64,000 nucleotides of DNA from SZAS-103 sp038234715. GTDB lineage: Bacteria; Pseudomonadota; Gammaproteobacteria; Xanthomonadales; Xanthomonadaceae. A program made the translations under genes and the position numbers. This document shows, in pieces, positions 32,674 through 42,129 of this stretch (positions are counted from its first letter, which is position 1; each line of letters begins with the position of its first letter). The stretch is from the NCBI GenBank assembly GCA_038234715.1, contig JBBQTD010000010.1, positions 1 to 64,000 on the forward strand, in the 5' to 3' direction. The notes below the pieces were generated by a model that was not told where the DNA came from, searched no databases, and saw nothing but the letters and a program-made list of their open reading frames with translations.

Positions 32674-32699
32674 GCGAACGCCCGTTTCCGGGCGCTCGC
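32674..32699. other. Stem-loop between dnaK and the TMEM175 gene
   Basis: GCGAACGCCCG-TTTC-CGGGCGCTCGC forms an 11-bp stem with one non-Watson-Crick position, 17 bases past the dnaK stop. There is no T-run on the minus strand. It could attenuate or process the mRNA so that dnaK is expressed above the genes downstream. Confidence 0.5.
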
Positions 32700-32716
32700 T
32701 AGCTACATCCTGGCGA

Positions 32717-34639
<1,923 letters not shown>

Positions 34640-34702
34640 GACAATCTCCTGGAAATGATGCTTTGAAAACCGGAGCGGCCGATGCGGCCGCGGATGATTC
34701 GT

Positions 34703-34731
34703 TAGTGGGGTGCGAGGACGCGGCTTTCAAG
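34703..34731 (-). promoter_or_regulatory. Candidate sigma-32 promoter of dnaK
   Basis: On the minus strand CTTGAA (34731-34726), a 15-base spacer and CCCCACTA (34710-34703), close to the heat-shock consensus CTTGAA-N13-15-CCCCATNT. It lies in the grpE-dnaK gap, about 63 bases before the dnaK ATG. Confidence 0.6.
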
Positions 34732-34764
34732 CGCGCTGCGTCATCCCGAAGACGCTTCGTGCAG

Positions 34765-35295
34765 CTAGTCGTGGTCGGACTTCGCTACCATCACCAGGGC
34801 CGGCCGCAGTAGGCGATCGTTGAGCAGGTAGCCCTTCTGGTGCACCTGGGTCACCGTGTCGGGCTTGTGCTGGGCGCTGCTAGGCACGATGCCGATCGCC
34901 TGGTGGTGCTCTGGATTGAAAACCGCACCGAGCGGGTCGACCGTGGTCATGCCGCTGTCGGCTGCGGCCTTGGCGAGCTGGCGCAGGGTCAGTTCGAGTC
35001 CTTCGCGGACCTGCGCCGATTCGCCGTGCGCAGCCGCGATGCCCGCCTCCAGGCTGTCAAAAACCGGCAGCAGGCTCGCGAGCAGGCGCTCATTGGCGAA
35101 CTTGCGGCTCATCTCGACGTCCCGCGCCTGGCGCTTGCGCGTGTTCTCGAGTTCGGCGTGCTCGCGCAGGTGTTCCTCGCGCAGCTTCGCCAGTTCGCCC
35201 TGGGCAGCGTCGAGTTCGGCCACGAGGGCCTGTACTTCGCTGTCGGACGCGTCGTCGTTCAAGGTTTGCCTGGAACCGGGATCCGTGGGATGCAT
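34765..35295 (-). CDS. grpE: Nucleotide exchange factor GrpE
   Basis: Releases ADP from DnaK. The 176-residue protein starts MHPTDPGSRQ with AGGAAG upstream. It has a charged N-terminal tail, a long coiled coil (QALVAELDAAQGELAKLREE ...) and the C-terminal beta domain with the GrpE signature (FNPEHHQAIGIVPS, VTQVHQKGYLLNDRLLRPA). Located between hrcA and dnaK on one strand. Confidence 0.97.
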   Translation of the reverse strand: MHPTDPGSRQTLNDDASDSEVQALVAELDAAQGELAKLREEHLREHAELENTRKRQARDVEMSRKFANERLLASLLPVFDSLEAGIAAAHGESAQVREGLELTLRQLAKAAADSGMTTVDPLGAVFNPEHHQAIGIVPSSAQHKPDTVTQVHQKGYLLNDRLLRPALVMVAKSDHD

Positions 35296-35424
35296 GGCCT
35301 CTTCCTGATGGTTAGCCTGATGGTGGTGGCGGATGGATCGCACCGGGTTGATCGCAATCAAGCCGCGCGCGTCGACCACGACCGAATCCGCAGCTGCGAC
35401 GCGCCAGCCGATTGGCTACGCCCT

Positions 35425-35452
35425 CTATTGGGATTGCGAACCCGGATTCAAG
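35425..35452 (-). promoter_or_regulatory. Candidate sigma-32 promoter of grpE-dnaK inside the 3' end of hrcA
   Basis: Minus strand CTTGAA (35452-35447), 14-base spacer, CCCAATAG (35432-35425). The -35 is perfect and the -10 departs moderately from CCCCATNT. It overlaps the last codons of hrcA, about 130 bases before grpE. Confidence 0.45.
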
Positions 35453-36498
35453 GCCGCGCCGAGCAGGTCGGCGGTGGCCTGCACCATTGGGATCACGCGC
35501 TCGTAAGCCATCCTTGTCGGGCCGATCACCCCCAGCACGCCGAGCACCTTGCCATCCTGGCTATACGGCGCGGTCACCAGCGACATGCCGCCGAGCGGGG
35601 TGAGGCCGGTTTCCTCGCCGATGAAGATGCGCACGCCCTGCGCCTGGATGCAGCGCTCGAGCAACTGCAGGATCTCGCGCTTGCGCGAAAACGCCTCGAA
35701 CAGCTCGCGCAGCCGCTCCACGTCGGACAGGTCCTGCACGCCCATCAAGCGGGTCTGCCCCGCCAGGACCATGTCCTCGCCGCCACCCTGCGGATGGTCC
35801 AGCGCATGCTCGGCAACCTCCACCGCAGCCGACAGGACCCGTTCCATTGCAGAACGCGTATCGCGCAATTCGCGCAACAGGCTTGTATGGATGTCGCGCA
35901 GCGACCTTCCCGCGAAATGCGCGTTGAGGTAGTTCGCAGTCTGTTCGAGCTCCGACGGCGTGTACGGCCGGCGCGTGGTGACGATGCGGTTTTGCACCTC
36001 GTTGTCGGTAAACACCAGGATGACCAGCACGCGCTGCGGGTCCAGCGGTACGAAGTCGATGTGCCTGAACCCGTACTGTTCGCGCCGCGGCACGGTCACC
36101 ACCCCGACGAAATGGCTCATCGCCGAAAGCAGTTCCGAGGCGTTGCCCAGCAACTGCTGGGTACCCGCATGTTGCGCACCGATCGCGGGGGAGACGTTGG
36201 CGCGGATCTGGATCAGGTCGGCCTCACCCAGCGGCTGCATCTGCAGCAGCGAATCGACGAACACCCGGTAGCCCTGGGTCGTCGGGATGCGCCCGGCCGA
36301 GGTATGCGGCGCAGCAAGCAGTCCTACGTCCTCAAGATCCGACAGGATGTTGCGGATCGTCGCCGGACTCACATCCAGCCCGCACTGCCGCGCCAGGGTG
36401 CGCGACCCCAATGGCTCGCCGTCGCGGATGTACTGCGAGATCAACGTCCGCAGCAGCCGCCGCGCGCGCGGATCAAGATTGGTGATGGCATCGCCCAT
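35425..36498 (-). CDS. hrcA: Heat-inducible transcription repressor HrcA
   Basis: Repressor that binds CIRCE operators and responds to GroE availability. The 357-residue protein has an N-terminal winged helix (RRLLRTLISQYIRDGEPLGS, then LDVSPATIRNILSDLEDVGLL), a GAF-like middle and the C-terminal GSMSL-type block (GLTPLGGMSLVTAPYSQDGK, IGPTRMAYERVIPMV). First gene of the chaperone cluster. I find no CIRCE element (TTAGCACTC-N9-GAGTGCTAA) in the gaps upstream of hrcA, grpE or dnaK, so its targets probably lie elsewhere, such as groESL. Confidence 0.96.
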   Translation of the reverse strand: MGDAITNLDPRARRLLRTLISQYIRDGEPLGSRTLARQCGLDVSPATIRNILSDLEDVGLLAAPHTSAGRIPTTQGYRVFVDSLLQMQPLGEADLIQIRANVSPAIGAQHAGTQQLLGNASELLSAMSHFVGVVTVPRREQYGFRHIDFVPLDPQRVLVILVFTDNEVQNRIVTTRRPYTPSELEQTANYLNAHFAGRSLRDIHTSLLRELRDTRSAMERVLSAAVEVAEHALDHPQGGGEDMVLAGQTRLMGVQDLSDVERLRELFEAFSRKREILQLLERCIQAQGVRIFIGEETGLTPLGGMSLVTAPYSQDGKVLGVLGVIGPTRMAYERVIPMVQATADLLGAALNPGSQSQ

Positions 36499-36549
36499 GG
36501 TCTATAGATAAAGGCTGCGGCGCTGCGAGGCAAGGGCTGCGGCCAAAAG

Positions 36550-36585
36550 CCCCTCTCCCACCGGGAGAGGGGTTGGGGTGAGGGG
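36550..36585. repeat. Dispersed element CCCCTCTCCC...GAGGGG, copy 1
   Basis: CCCCTCTCCCACCGGGAGAG followed by GGGTTGGGGTGAGGGG: an inverted repeat (CTCTCCC/GGGAGAG) with a G-rich tail. This element is very common between genes of Xanthomonas, Pseudomonas and relatives. An identical copy is at 62571-62606. It lies in the hrcA-recN divergent gap. Confidence 0.9.
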
Positions 36586-36713
36586 CGATCATGCTGCAGC
36601 ACCGAGCCCAGCCGGGCCCCCACTCTTTTCCCGATGGTAAGCGGGCAATGAATGCTCGGCCTGCGCTCGGCTTGATGCAAAATGGTTGCGGAAACCCAAG
36701 CGACAGCCATTGC

Positions 36714-38396
36714 ATGCTCTGCAACCTGCACCTGAAAGACTTCGCCGTGGTCAGCGAGGCCGAGCTGGCATTCGGCCCGGGGATGACTGCGATTTCCGGC
36801 GAGACTGGCGCGGGCAAATCGCTGCTGGTCGATGCCTTGCTGCTGCTGACCGGTGCACGCGCGGAAGCCGCGATGGTGCGCCACGGCGCCGAGCGTGCAG
36901 AGATTGCCGCCGAGTTCATGCTCAAAGACACGCCGGCTACCCTGGACTGGCTGCGCAGCAACGACCTCGACGACCCTGACGAGCCGAACACCTGCCAGCT
37001 GCGTAGGGTGATTCGCGCCGATGGCGGCTCGCGCGCATGGATCAATGGCCGTGCGGCGACCCTGGCGCAACTCGGGGAAGTCGGCGAGCTGCTGGTCGAG
37101 ATCCATGGCCAGCACGAGCACCAGGCACTGCTTTCGCGGCCCGCGCAGATGGCGCTGCTGGATGCGTTCGGCGGCCACGCGGACGCGCTCGATGCGGTGC
37201 AGCGGCTGGCCGCACAATGCAAGGACCTGCAACGTCGGATCCAGGCTCACGGCGACGCATCCGCTGTCGAAGCGCGCCTGGAATGGCTCGACCATCAGTT
37301 AAAGCAGTTTGGTAAGAACTCTGTTGAAGCTCATGATATTGAAGAACTTATAGCATCGCACAAGCGTCAGGCAAACGCCGCCTACCTGCTCGAGGGCAGC
37401 GGCCGCGCGCTGGCCCGCCTGGGGAATGAAGACGGTCCGGCGATGGAGGGGGCGCTGGCACAGCTGCATGCGGAACTGCTGCGCCTCGCCGAGCACGATC
37501 CGGCGTATGCGCAGGCCGCAGAACTCGCCGACGCCGCGGCAATCCAGCTGGCCGAGGCGGCAAACCTGATCGAACGCGCGCGCGACGGCATCGACCTGGA
37601 CCCGGATCGGCTGCAGGCACTCGAGGACGAGATGCTGCGGCTGCACGAACTCGGCCGCCGCCACAAGGTGCCGCTGGAGCAACTCGCATCGGTGCGCGAC
37701 GCACTGATGCTCGAACGCGAGTCGTTGCACGACGCCGGTGGCGCGGCGATGCGCCTGCAATCCGAGCGCGATTCGGCTGCGCTGGCGTGGCGATCCGCTG
37801 CACAAACCCTCGCCGATGCGCGCGCAGCGGCCGCACACAAGCTTGGCGACGCAGTGACCTTGTTGATGGCTGAACTGGGTATGGCCGGTGGCCGCATGCA
37901 GGTCGAACTGGCGCCGATCGCCGCCACCGAGCCTTCTGCGTCCGGCACCGAGCAAGCCGACTTCCTGGTGTCCGCCAATCCGGGCCAGCCACCGCGTCCG
38001 CTGCGCAAGGTTGCATCGGGCGGCGAACTCTCGCGCATCAGCCTCGCCATCGAGGTCGCCGCGCTCGGCATGGACGCGGTGCCGACGATGGTGTTCGACG
38101 AAGTGGACTCGGGGATCGGCGGCGCGATCGCCGAAGTCGTCGGCCGCAAGCTGCGCGTGCTCGGCGCCGAACGCCAGGTGCTATGCGTCACCCACCTGCC
38201 GCAGGTCGCGGCACAGGCCCACCACCACGTGCGCGTGAGCAAGGACACCGACGGCACCACCACCCGCAGCGCCGTGCGCGTACTCGACAAGCCCGCTCGC
38301 GTGGACGAACTCGCGCGGATGCTCGGTGGGATCGAGATCACCAGCGCGACCCGCGCGAATGCGAAGCAGATGCTCGTGAAGGCGCAGGCCAGCTGA
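36714..38396 (+). CDS. recN: DNA repair protein RecN
   Basis: SMC-like ATPase for double-strand-break repair. The start MLCNLHLKDFAVV aligns with the E. coli N-terminus; the frame is open further upstream but without a suitable site. The 560-residue protein has Walker A GETGAGKS (29-36), long helical coiled-coil arms, the signature KVASGGELSRISLAIEV and Walker B PTMVFDEVDSGIGG. A segment of about 60 bases at 37297-37356 is only about 33% GC and uses codons rare here (TTA, ATA, CTT) while coding for a normal part of the family. I see no obvious LexA box upstream. Confidence 0.97.
   Translation: MLCNLHLKDFAVVSEAELAFGPGMTAISGETGAGKSLLVDALLLLTGARAEAAMVRHGAERAEIAAEFMLKDTPATLDWLRSNDLDDPDEPNTCQLRRVIRADGGSRAWINGRAATLAQLGEVGELLVEIHGQHEHQALLSRPAQMALLDAFGGHADALDAVQRLAAQCKDLQRRIQAHGDASAVEARLEWLDHQLKQFGKNSVEAHDIEELIASHKRQANAAYLLEGSGRALARLGNEDGPAMEGALAQLHAELLRLAEHDPAYAQAAELADAAAIQLAEAANLIERARDGIDLDPDRLQALEDEMLRLHELGRRHKVPLEQLASVRDALMLERESLHDAGGAAMRLQSERDSAALAWRSAAQTLADARAAAAHKLGDAVTLLMAELGMAGGRMQVELAPIAATEPSASGTEQADFLVSANPGQPPRPLRKVASGGELSRISLAIEVAALGMDAVPTMVFDEVDSGIGGAIAEVVGRKLRVLGAERQVLCVTHLPQVAAQAHHHVRVSKDTDGTTTRSAVRVLDKPARVDELARMLGGIEITSATRANAKQMLVKAQAS
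37297..37356 (+). other. AT-rich patch inside recN
   Basis: By hand count 20 of 60 bases are G or C, against roughly two thirds around it. The encoded residues (LKQFGKNSVEAHDIEELIAS) fit the coiled-coil region of RecN, so the reading frame is undisturbed. Sequence resembling a -35/-10 pair (TTGAAG ... TTATAG) falls within it. Confidence 0.7.
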
Positions 38397-39021
38397 CTGG
38401 ACCCGAATGGCCCCGCGGGACAGGATGCCGATCTGGCTGGCTGCCAGAGAGAACTGCAAACCCGTACGGGGGCGCGGGATGCCCGCAAACCCGGGCAGCG
38501 TTCCCGAACGCAACTCCGGTATCCCGGGTAGCGCTCCTGCTTTCCCCGATCTGGATGCCATGTTCCTGAGCAGAACCGCTTTGTACCCGAGCAGAACCTG
38601 CTCGTTCCCGTGCGGCGCCGCTTTTTACCCGGTCGGAGACGCTTTGTTCCCGAGCAGGACCGCTTTGTTTCCGGTCGGATCCGCTTTGCTCCCGAGCAGG
38701 ACCGCTTCGATCCCGGTCGGAGCCGCTTTGTTCCCGAGCAGGACCGCTTCGTTCCCGGTCGGAGCCGCTTTGTTCCTGAGCAGGACCGCCATGTTCCCGA
38801 GCGGAGCCGGTTTGTCACCGAGCAGGACCGCTATGTTCCCGAGCGGAGCCGCTATGTTCCCGAGCAGAGCCGCTTTTTGCCCGAGCGCAGGCCTCTTGTA
38901 GCCTGACCGCGTGGCTGCGCTGCCGTGCGGAGCTTGTTCGATTCCCAAGGACAGCAGCCACGTTTGCGGTCAGAGCGACCGTCCTGCGGCACCCCACTGC
39001 GAACGCAGCCCGGACGTTCCG
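38397..39021. other. Intergenic region between recN and fur, 625 bp
   Basis: recN and fur converge here. The central 330 bases are a 21-bp tandem array (38560-38890). Left of it (38397-38559) I see no gene. Right of it (38891-39021) I also see nothing except the fur 3' flank. Open frames running through the array are by-products of the 21-bp period. Confidence 0.65.
38560..38890. repeat. 21-bp tandem array with two alternating unit types
   Basis: About sixteen units of exactly 21 bp. Two variants alternate: A, TTCCCGAGCAGGACCGCTTTG, described as 21 bases of which the core is GAGCAGGACCGC; and B with core GGTCGGAGCCGC in the same frame of TTCCC...TTTG. The last few units switch to a third core, GAGCGGAGCCGC. 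The period is a multiple of three, so all frames without a stop in one unit remain open. No ribosome site or start makes a gene convincing. Confidence 0.9.
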
Positions 39022-39429
39022 CTAGCGCTTCTTCTTCGGGCGGACGTACAGCACCAGGCTGTGCTCCTGGATGGTATATCCGAGCCTATCGGCAACCTGC
39101 TGCTGCAGGCGCTCGATCTCGGGGCTGGAAAACTCGATCACCTTGCCAGTGTCGAGGTCGACCATGTGGTCGTGGTGCTCGCCACGATCGAGTTCGTAGA
39201 CGGCGTGGCCGCCTTCGAAGTTGTGTTTGAGCACGAGGTTTGCGGCCTCGAACTGGGTCAGCACGCGGTATACGGTCGCAAGGCCGATGTCCTCGCTGTC
39301 GTTGAGCAGTTGCTTGTAGATGTCCTCGGCGGTCAGGTGCCGTGGGCTGGAGTGTTCGAGGATCTCCAGGATCCGCATGCGCGGATGGGTGACCTTGAGC
39401 CCGACCTTGCGCAGGTCCTGCGATTCCAT
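39022..39429 (-). CDS. fur: Ferric uptake regulator Fur
   Basis: Iron-dependent repressor. The 135-residue protein has the winged helix (VTHPRMRILEILEHSSPRHL, then LATVYRVLTQFEAANLV) and the metal-binding dimer domain with HHDHMVDLDTGKVIEF. The Cys pair (CxxC) that follows HHDH in E. coli Fur is replaced by DLDTG, as in other Fur proteins lacking the structural zinc Cys site. GGAGG precedes the ATG. It is divergent from bamE, 93 bases apart. Confidence 0.95.
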   Translation of the reverse strand: MESQDLRKVGLKVTHPRMRILEILEHSSPRHLTAEDIYKQLLNDSEDIGLATVYRVLTQFEAANLVLKHNFEGGHAVYELDRGEHHDHMVDLDTGKVIEFSSPEIERLQQQVADRLGYTIQEHSLVLYVRPKKKR

Positions 39430-39522
39430 GCGGCCTCCGCGTGTGGTTGCAACGCGCTTGCTGGAGCGGCGCTCAGGATCGGTAGTGTATCATCCGGCCC
39501 CTGTCACCATCCCTTTCGGACG

Positions 39523-39957
39523 ATGCCCACGATGCGGAAAACCTGGATGCCCTTGCTGTTCGCAACCTTCGCCTTCACCGGTTGCGGCATCGTGTACCAC
39601 CAGCCGATCTACCAGGGAAACCTGCTCGAGGCAAAGAACGTCGAAATGGTCAAGCCCGGCATGAGCAAGGCCGATGTGCTGGCGCTGCTCGGCACTCCGT
39701 CGGTTGCCGATCCGTTCCACGCGTCGCGCTGGGACTACGTGGCGACCGAACAGGATCGTCGCATCCAGCGCAAGCCCGACGTCAAGACCCTGACTTTGAC
39801 CTTCAATGGCGACACGCTGGCGACGATGACGGGCAACTACTTCCCCGAGCAGGACGCTGAGCTGTCGAAGAAGATGGCGAAGTTCGGCAACCTGCCCAAG
39901 GACAAGAAAAAGAAGGGTGAGAACAGCGACAGTTCCAGCGGCGGCGGCGGCGGTTGA
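39523..39957 (+). CDS. bamE: Outer membrane assembly lipoprotein BamE (SmpA)
   Basis: Small lipoprotein of the BAM complex that inserts outer-membrane beta-barrels. The 144-residue precursor has a signal with lipobox FTGC, then the conserved IYQGNLLEAKNVEMVKPGMS, KADVLALLGTPSVADPF and RWDYVA of BamE. The C-terminal tail is long and unusual: Lys-rich (PKDKKKKGE) followed by Ser and Gly runs. An ATG three codons in is an alternative start. Divergent from fur, and followed by convergent rnfH, the same neighbourhood as in E. coli. Confidence 0.95.
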   Translation: MPTMRKTWMPLLFATFAFTGCGIVYHQPIYQGNLLEAKNVEMVKPGMSKADVLALLGTPSVADPFHASRWDYVATEQDRRIQRKPDVKTLTLTFNGDTLATMTGNYFPEQDAELSKKMAKFGNLPKDKKKKGENSDSSSGGGGG

Positions 39958-40044
39958 GCCCTTGGCCGGCGGCAGGTGCGCCGGTTTGCCGTCCCGCATT
40001 CGCGCATTCGCGATCGGCGGTCTGGATTCAACACGACTTAGGCA

Positions 40045-40350
40045 TCAGTCGCGCTGTTTCGCGCGACGCCGACGCGCCTGCTTCGGGTCGGCGAGCAGTG
40101 GCCGAAGCAGCTCAAGCCGGTCACCGTCGCGAAGCACGGTCGCTGCACTGATCGGCTTGCCAAAAACCGCATAACCGAGGCTGGCTGCGTCGAAGGCGGG
40201 AATCAGCGTCGCGAACTGCGATCGCACGACCGCTTCCGATGCGATGGCGCCGTCCGCAATTTGCAGGGTCGCAGACCACGCCCGCTCGGGCAGCGCGTAG
40301 ACCACTTCGATCGTGATCGCTTTTCTGGAGGTGGTTGCGTCCGCGTGCAT
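40045..40350 (-). CDS. rnfH: RnfH family ubiquitin-like protein
   Basis: Small beta-grasp protein (101 residues from MHADATTSRK) with the RnfH pattern ITIEVVYALPERAWSATLQI, GYAVFGKPISAATVLRDGDR and LELLRPLLADPKQARRRRA at the basic C-terminus. Its cellular function is unclear; with RatA it forms a toxin-antitoxin-like pair in name only. An upstream ATG at 40365 is possible; I chose 40350 for the GGGA at better distance. It follows ratA on the same strand. Confidence 0.88.
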   Translation of the reverse strand: MHADATTSRKAITIEVVYALPERAWSATLQIADGAIASEAVVRSQFATLIPAFDAASLGYAVFGKPISAATVLRDGDRLELLRPLLADPKQARRRRAKQRD

Positions 40351-40393
40351 TGCAGATGGTCCCATCGTTGTCCAATCGCATCGGTGGAGCACG

Positions 40394-40834
40394 TCACGCT
40401 GGATCGGCGGCCTCGCAGCGTGCCACGCGGCAGAAATCGTCGACCAGGCGATCCGCGAACCCGGTGAAGCCCAGCGCGAGTGCGGACCCGAGCAGCTTGC
40501 CGGCCATCTCGAACTCCAGCCGCAACCCAACCCTGCAGCCCGTGTGGCCAAGCGCATCGAACGTCCACACGCCGCTGAAGCGCTGGAATGGCCCGTCGGC
40601 AAGTGCGAGTTCGATGCGGCTGTCCGGAGTGAGCATGTTGCGCGTGGTGAAGCTTACCGCCACGCCTGCGATGCGCACGTCGAGCCGCGCGAGCATGTCC
40701 GCATCGGTCTGTTCGAGAACCGCGCTGCCGGTGCACCAGTCGAAGCGCCGCGGATACGCGGCGACGTCGTTGACAAGTGCGTATAGGGTCGTTGGCGGTT
40801 GCGCCACGAGGGCGCTGCGCTGGATCGTGGTCAT
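40394..40834 (-). CDS. ratA: RatA/Coq10-type START-domain protein
   Basis: 146 residues with the polyketide-cyclase/START fold of RatA and Coq10: TTLYALVNDVAAYPRRFDWC near the N-terminus, then DVRIAGVAVSFTTRN, WTFDALGHTGCRVGLRLEFE and a C-terminal helix. Such proteins bind quinones or lipids; E. coli RatA was reported to bind the 50S ribosomal subunit. The ATG at 40834 gives the family's usual N-terminus (MTTIQRSALV). Divergent from smpB with 88 bases between, as in E. coli. Confidence 0.92.
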   Translation of the reverse strand: MTTIQRSALVAQPPTTLYALVNDVAAYPRRFDWCTGSAVLEQTDADMLARLDVRIAGVAVSFTTRNMLTPDSRIELALADGPFQRFSGVWTFDALGHTGCRVGLRLEFEMAGKLLGSALALGFTGFADRLVDDFCRVARCEAADPA

Positions 40835-40922
40835 GTTGGAAACGGTCAAACCGGCAATGTCGATGAGGGTGGTCGCTATCGCATGCCGGCATGCGCGACA
40901 ATACGCGCTGCAAGGACGATGC

Positions 40923-41441
40923 ATGACGAACGCGAACCACAACAGCAGGAAGGATACCGGAAGCGCGAAGAAGGACAGCGGCCAGCGCACCATTGCGCTC
41001 AACAAACGCGCGCGCCACGACTATTCCCTTGAAGACCGCTATGAGGCTGGCCTGGTGCTGGAAGGCTGGGAGGTCAAGTCCTTGCGCGCTGGTCGCCTGC
41101 AGTTCGCCGACAGCTATGCGGTGATCCGCAAGGGCGAGTTGTTCCTTTTCGGCGCGCAGATCACCCCGCTGATCACCGCGTCAACGCACGTCATTGCCGA
41201 CGATCGCCGCACCCGCAAGCTGCTGCTGCACAAGCGCGAGATCGACAAGCTGATTGGCGCTGTAGAGCGCGATGGCTACACCCTGATCCCGACCGCAATC
41301 TACTGGAAGGCCGGCCGCGCTAAGCTCGAGATAGCACTCGCCAAGGGCAAGCAGGAACACGACAAGCGCGCCACGCTCAAGGATCGCGACTGGAACCGCG
41401 ACAAGCAGCGGATCATGCGCAAGCACAACAAGGACGCCTAG
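40923..41441 (+). CDS. smpB: tmRNA-binding protein SmpB
   Basis: Delivers tmRNA to stalled ribosomes. The 172-residue protein has a family core beginning IALNKRARHDYSLEDRYEAG, with the conserved GWEVKSLRAGRLQFADSYA and a basic C-terminal tail (KRATLKDRDWNRDKQRIMRK). The first 22 residues form a polar extension (NHNSRKDTGSAKKDSGQ) beyond the usual start. AAGGA precedes the ATG. I did not find the ssrA RNA gene next to it. Confidence 0.97.
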   Translation: MTNANHNSRKDTGSAKKDSGQRTIALNKRARHDYSLEDRYEAGLVLEGWEVKSLRAGRLQFADSYAVIRKGELFLFGAQITPLITASTHVIADDRRTRKLLLHKREIDKLIGAVERDGYTLIPTAIYWKAGRAKLEIALAKGKQEHDKRATLKDRDWNRDKQRIMRKHNKDA

Positions 41442-41653
41442 GCGCTCGGTTTCCATGGCCGGCGCGCGTTGGTGCCGACAGCGAATGTGCAAACGGGGTC
41501 ATCGATCGCAGCTGAAGCGTTGCAACCGGGTTCCTCCTTGTCGATCCCGGGTCCGCGAGGACAGTGTTCCACCTGGCGCCCGATGCCGCGCGAGCTGGCG
41601 TCCCCCGCGCCAACGCCACCCTGTGGAAACCTGAATCGCGCATCTCGCGTTGC

Positions 41654-41682
41654 TTGACGCATTCCGATGCACCGCATATTGT
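41654..41682 (+). promoter_or_regulatory. Sigma-70 promoter of hisR-his operon
   Basis: -35 TTGACG (41654-41659), 17-base spacer, -10 TATTGT (41677-41682), each hexamer close to consensus. Predicted transcription start near 41689, inside the palindrome at 41686-41701. Confidence 0.75.
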
Positions 41683-41685
41683 ATT

Positions 41686-41701
41686 AATGCGCTAGCACAT
41701 T
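41686..41701. promoter_or_regulatory. Palindromic operator, probably for the TrpR-family regulator HisR
   Basis: AATGCGCTAGCACATT is a 16-bp palindrome with a single mismatched pair, centred on GCTAGC. It starts three bases after the -10 element, so bound protein would block transcription initiation. TrpR operators likewise have a CTAG core. The next gene is a TrpR-family regulator followed by the whole his operon. Confidence 0.65.
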
Positions 41702-41741
41702 GCATGGCATTCCTGGCATCGACAACAACTGGATCGCATTC

Positions 41742-42062
41742 GTGAAACGTCGCTCGCTCCCCGTCACAAAATCGCGTGAAACCGCGGCGCTGCGCCAGCT
41801 TGGCGAGGCCATGGCGACGCTGAAGGACGCGCGCGAGGTGCGGCAGTTCCTCGAGGACCTGTGCACGCCGGCGGAACTCGAGGCGATGGTCGACCGCTGG
41901 CGCGTGGTGCCGATGCTGCTTGCCGAGGTGCCGTATCGCGACATCCACGAGCGCACCGCGGTAAGCGTGACCACGATCGGGCGGGTGGCGCGCACGCTCG
42001 ACCACGGCGCCGGTGGCTATCTCCTCGCAGCGCAACGGCTGGGCCACCGCAGCGGGCATTGA
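41742..42062 (+). CDS. hisR: TrpR/YerC-family regulator, probable histidine repressor HisR
   Basis: A 106-residue protein of the Trp-repressor superfamily: helices LRQLGEAMATLKDAREVRQF and LCTPAELEAMVDRWRVVPML, then the helix-turn-helix PYRDIHERTAVSVTTIGRVAR. The GTG start at 41742 gives the family's usual length; the frame is open to a TTG at 41700, which overlaps the predicted transcription start. Members next to his genes have been proposed by comparative genomics to repress histidine synthesis. It precedes hisG by 67 bases and shares its promoter, so it would repress itself together with the operon. Confidence 0.85.
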   Translation: MKRRSLPVTKSRETAALRQLGEAMATLKDAREVRQFLEDLCTPAELEAMVDRWRVVPMLLAEVPYRDIHERTAVSVTTIGRVARTLDHGAGGYLLAAQRLGHRSGH

Positions 42063-42129
42063 AGATTCCGCTCGCACCGCGTTTGCGCCACACGTTCCGT
42101 GCCCATCCAACACCACAAAGAGAATCCAC

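Noticed and set aside
35379..35425. Longer grpE start at 35379
   Set aside because: The extension has no ribosome site and does not resemble GrpE; the internal ATG at 35295 has AGGAAG.
37382..38818. Minus-strand frame of 478 codons opposite recN and through the 21-bp array
   Set aside because: The recN part is antisense shadow and the array part is open only because 21 is a multiple of three. No start or ribosome site is convincing.
40835..41741. ssrA (tmRNA) gene near smpB
   Set aside because: I looked for the tRNA-like ends and Ala-tag frame in the gaps on either side of smpB and saw none.
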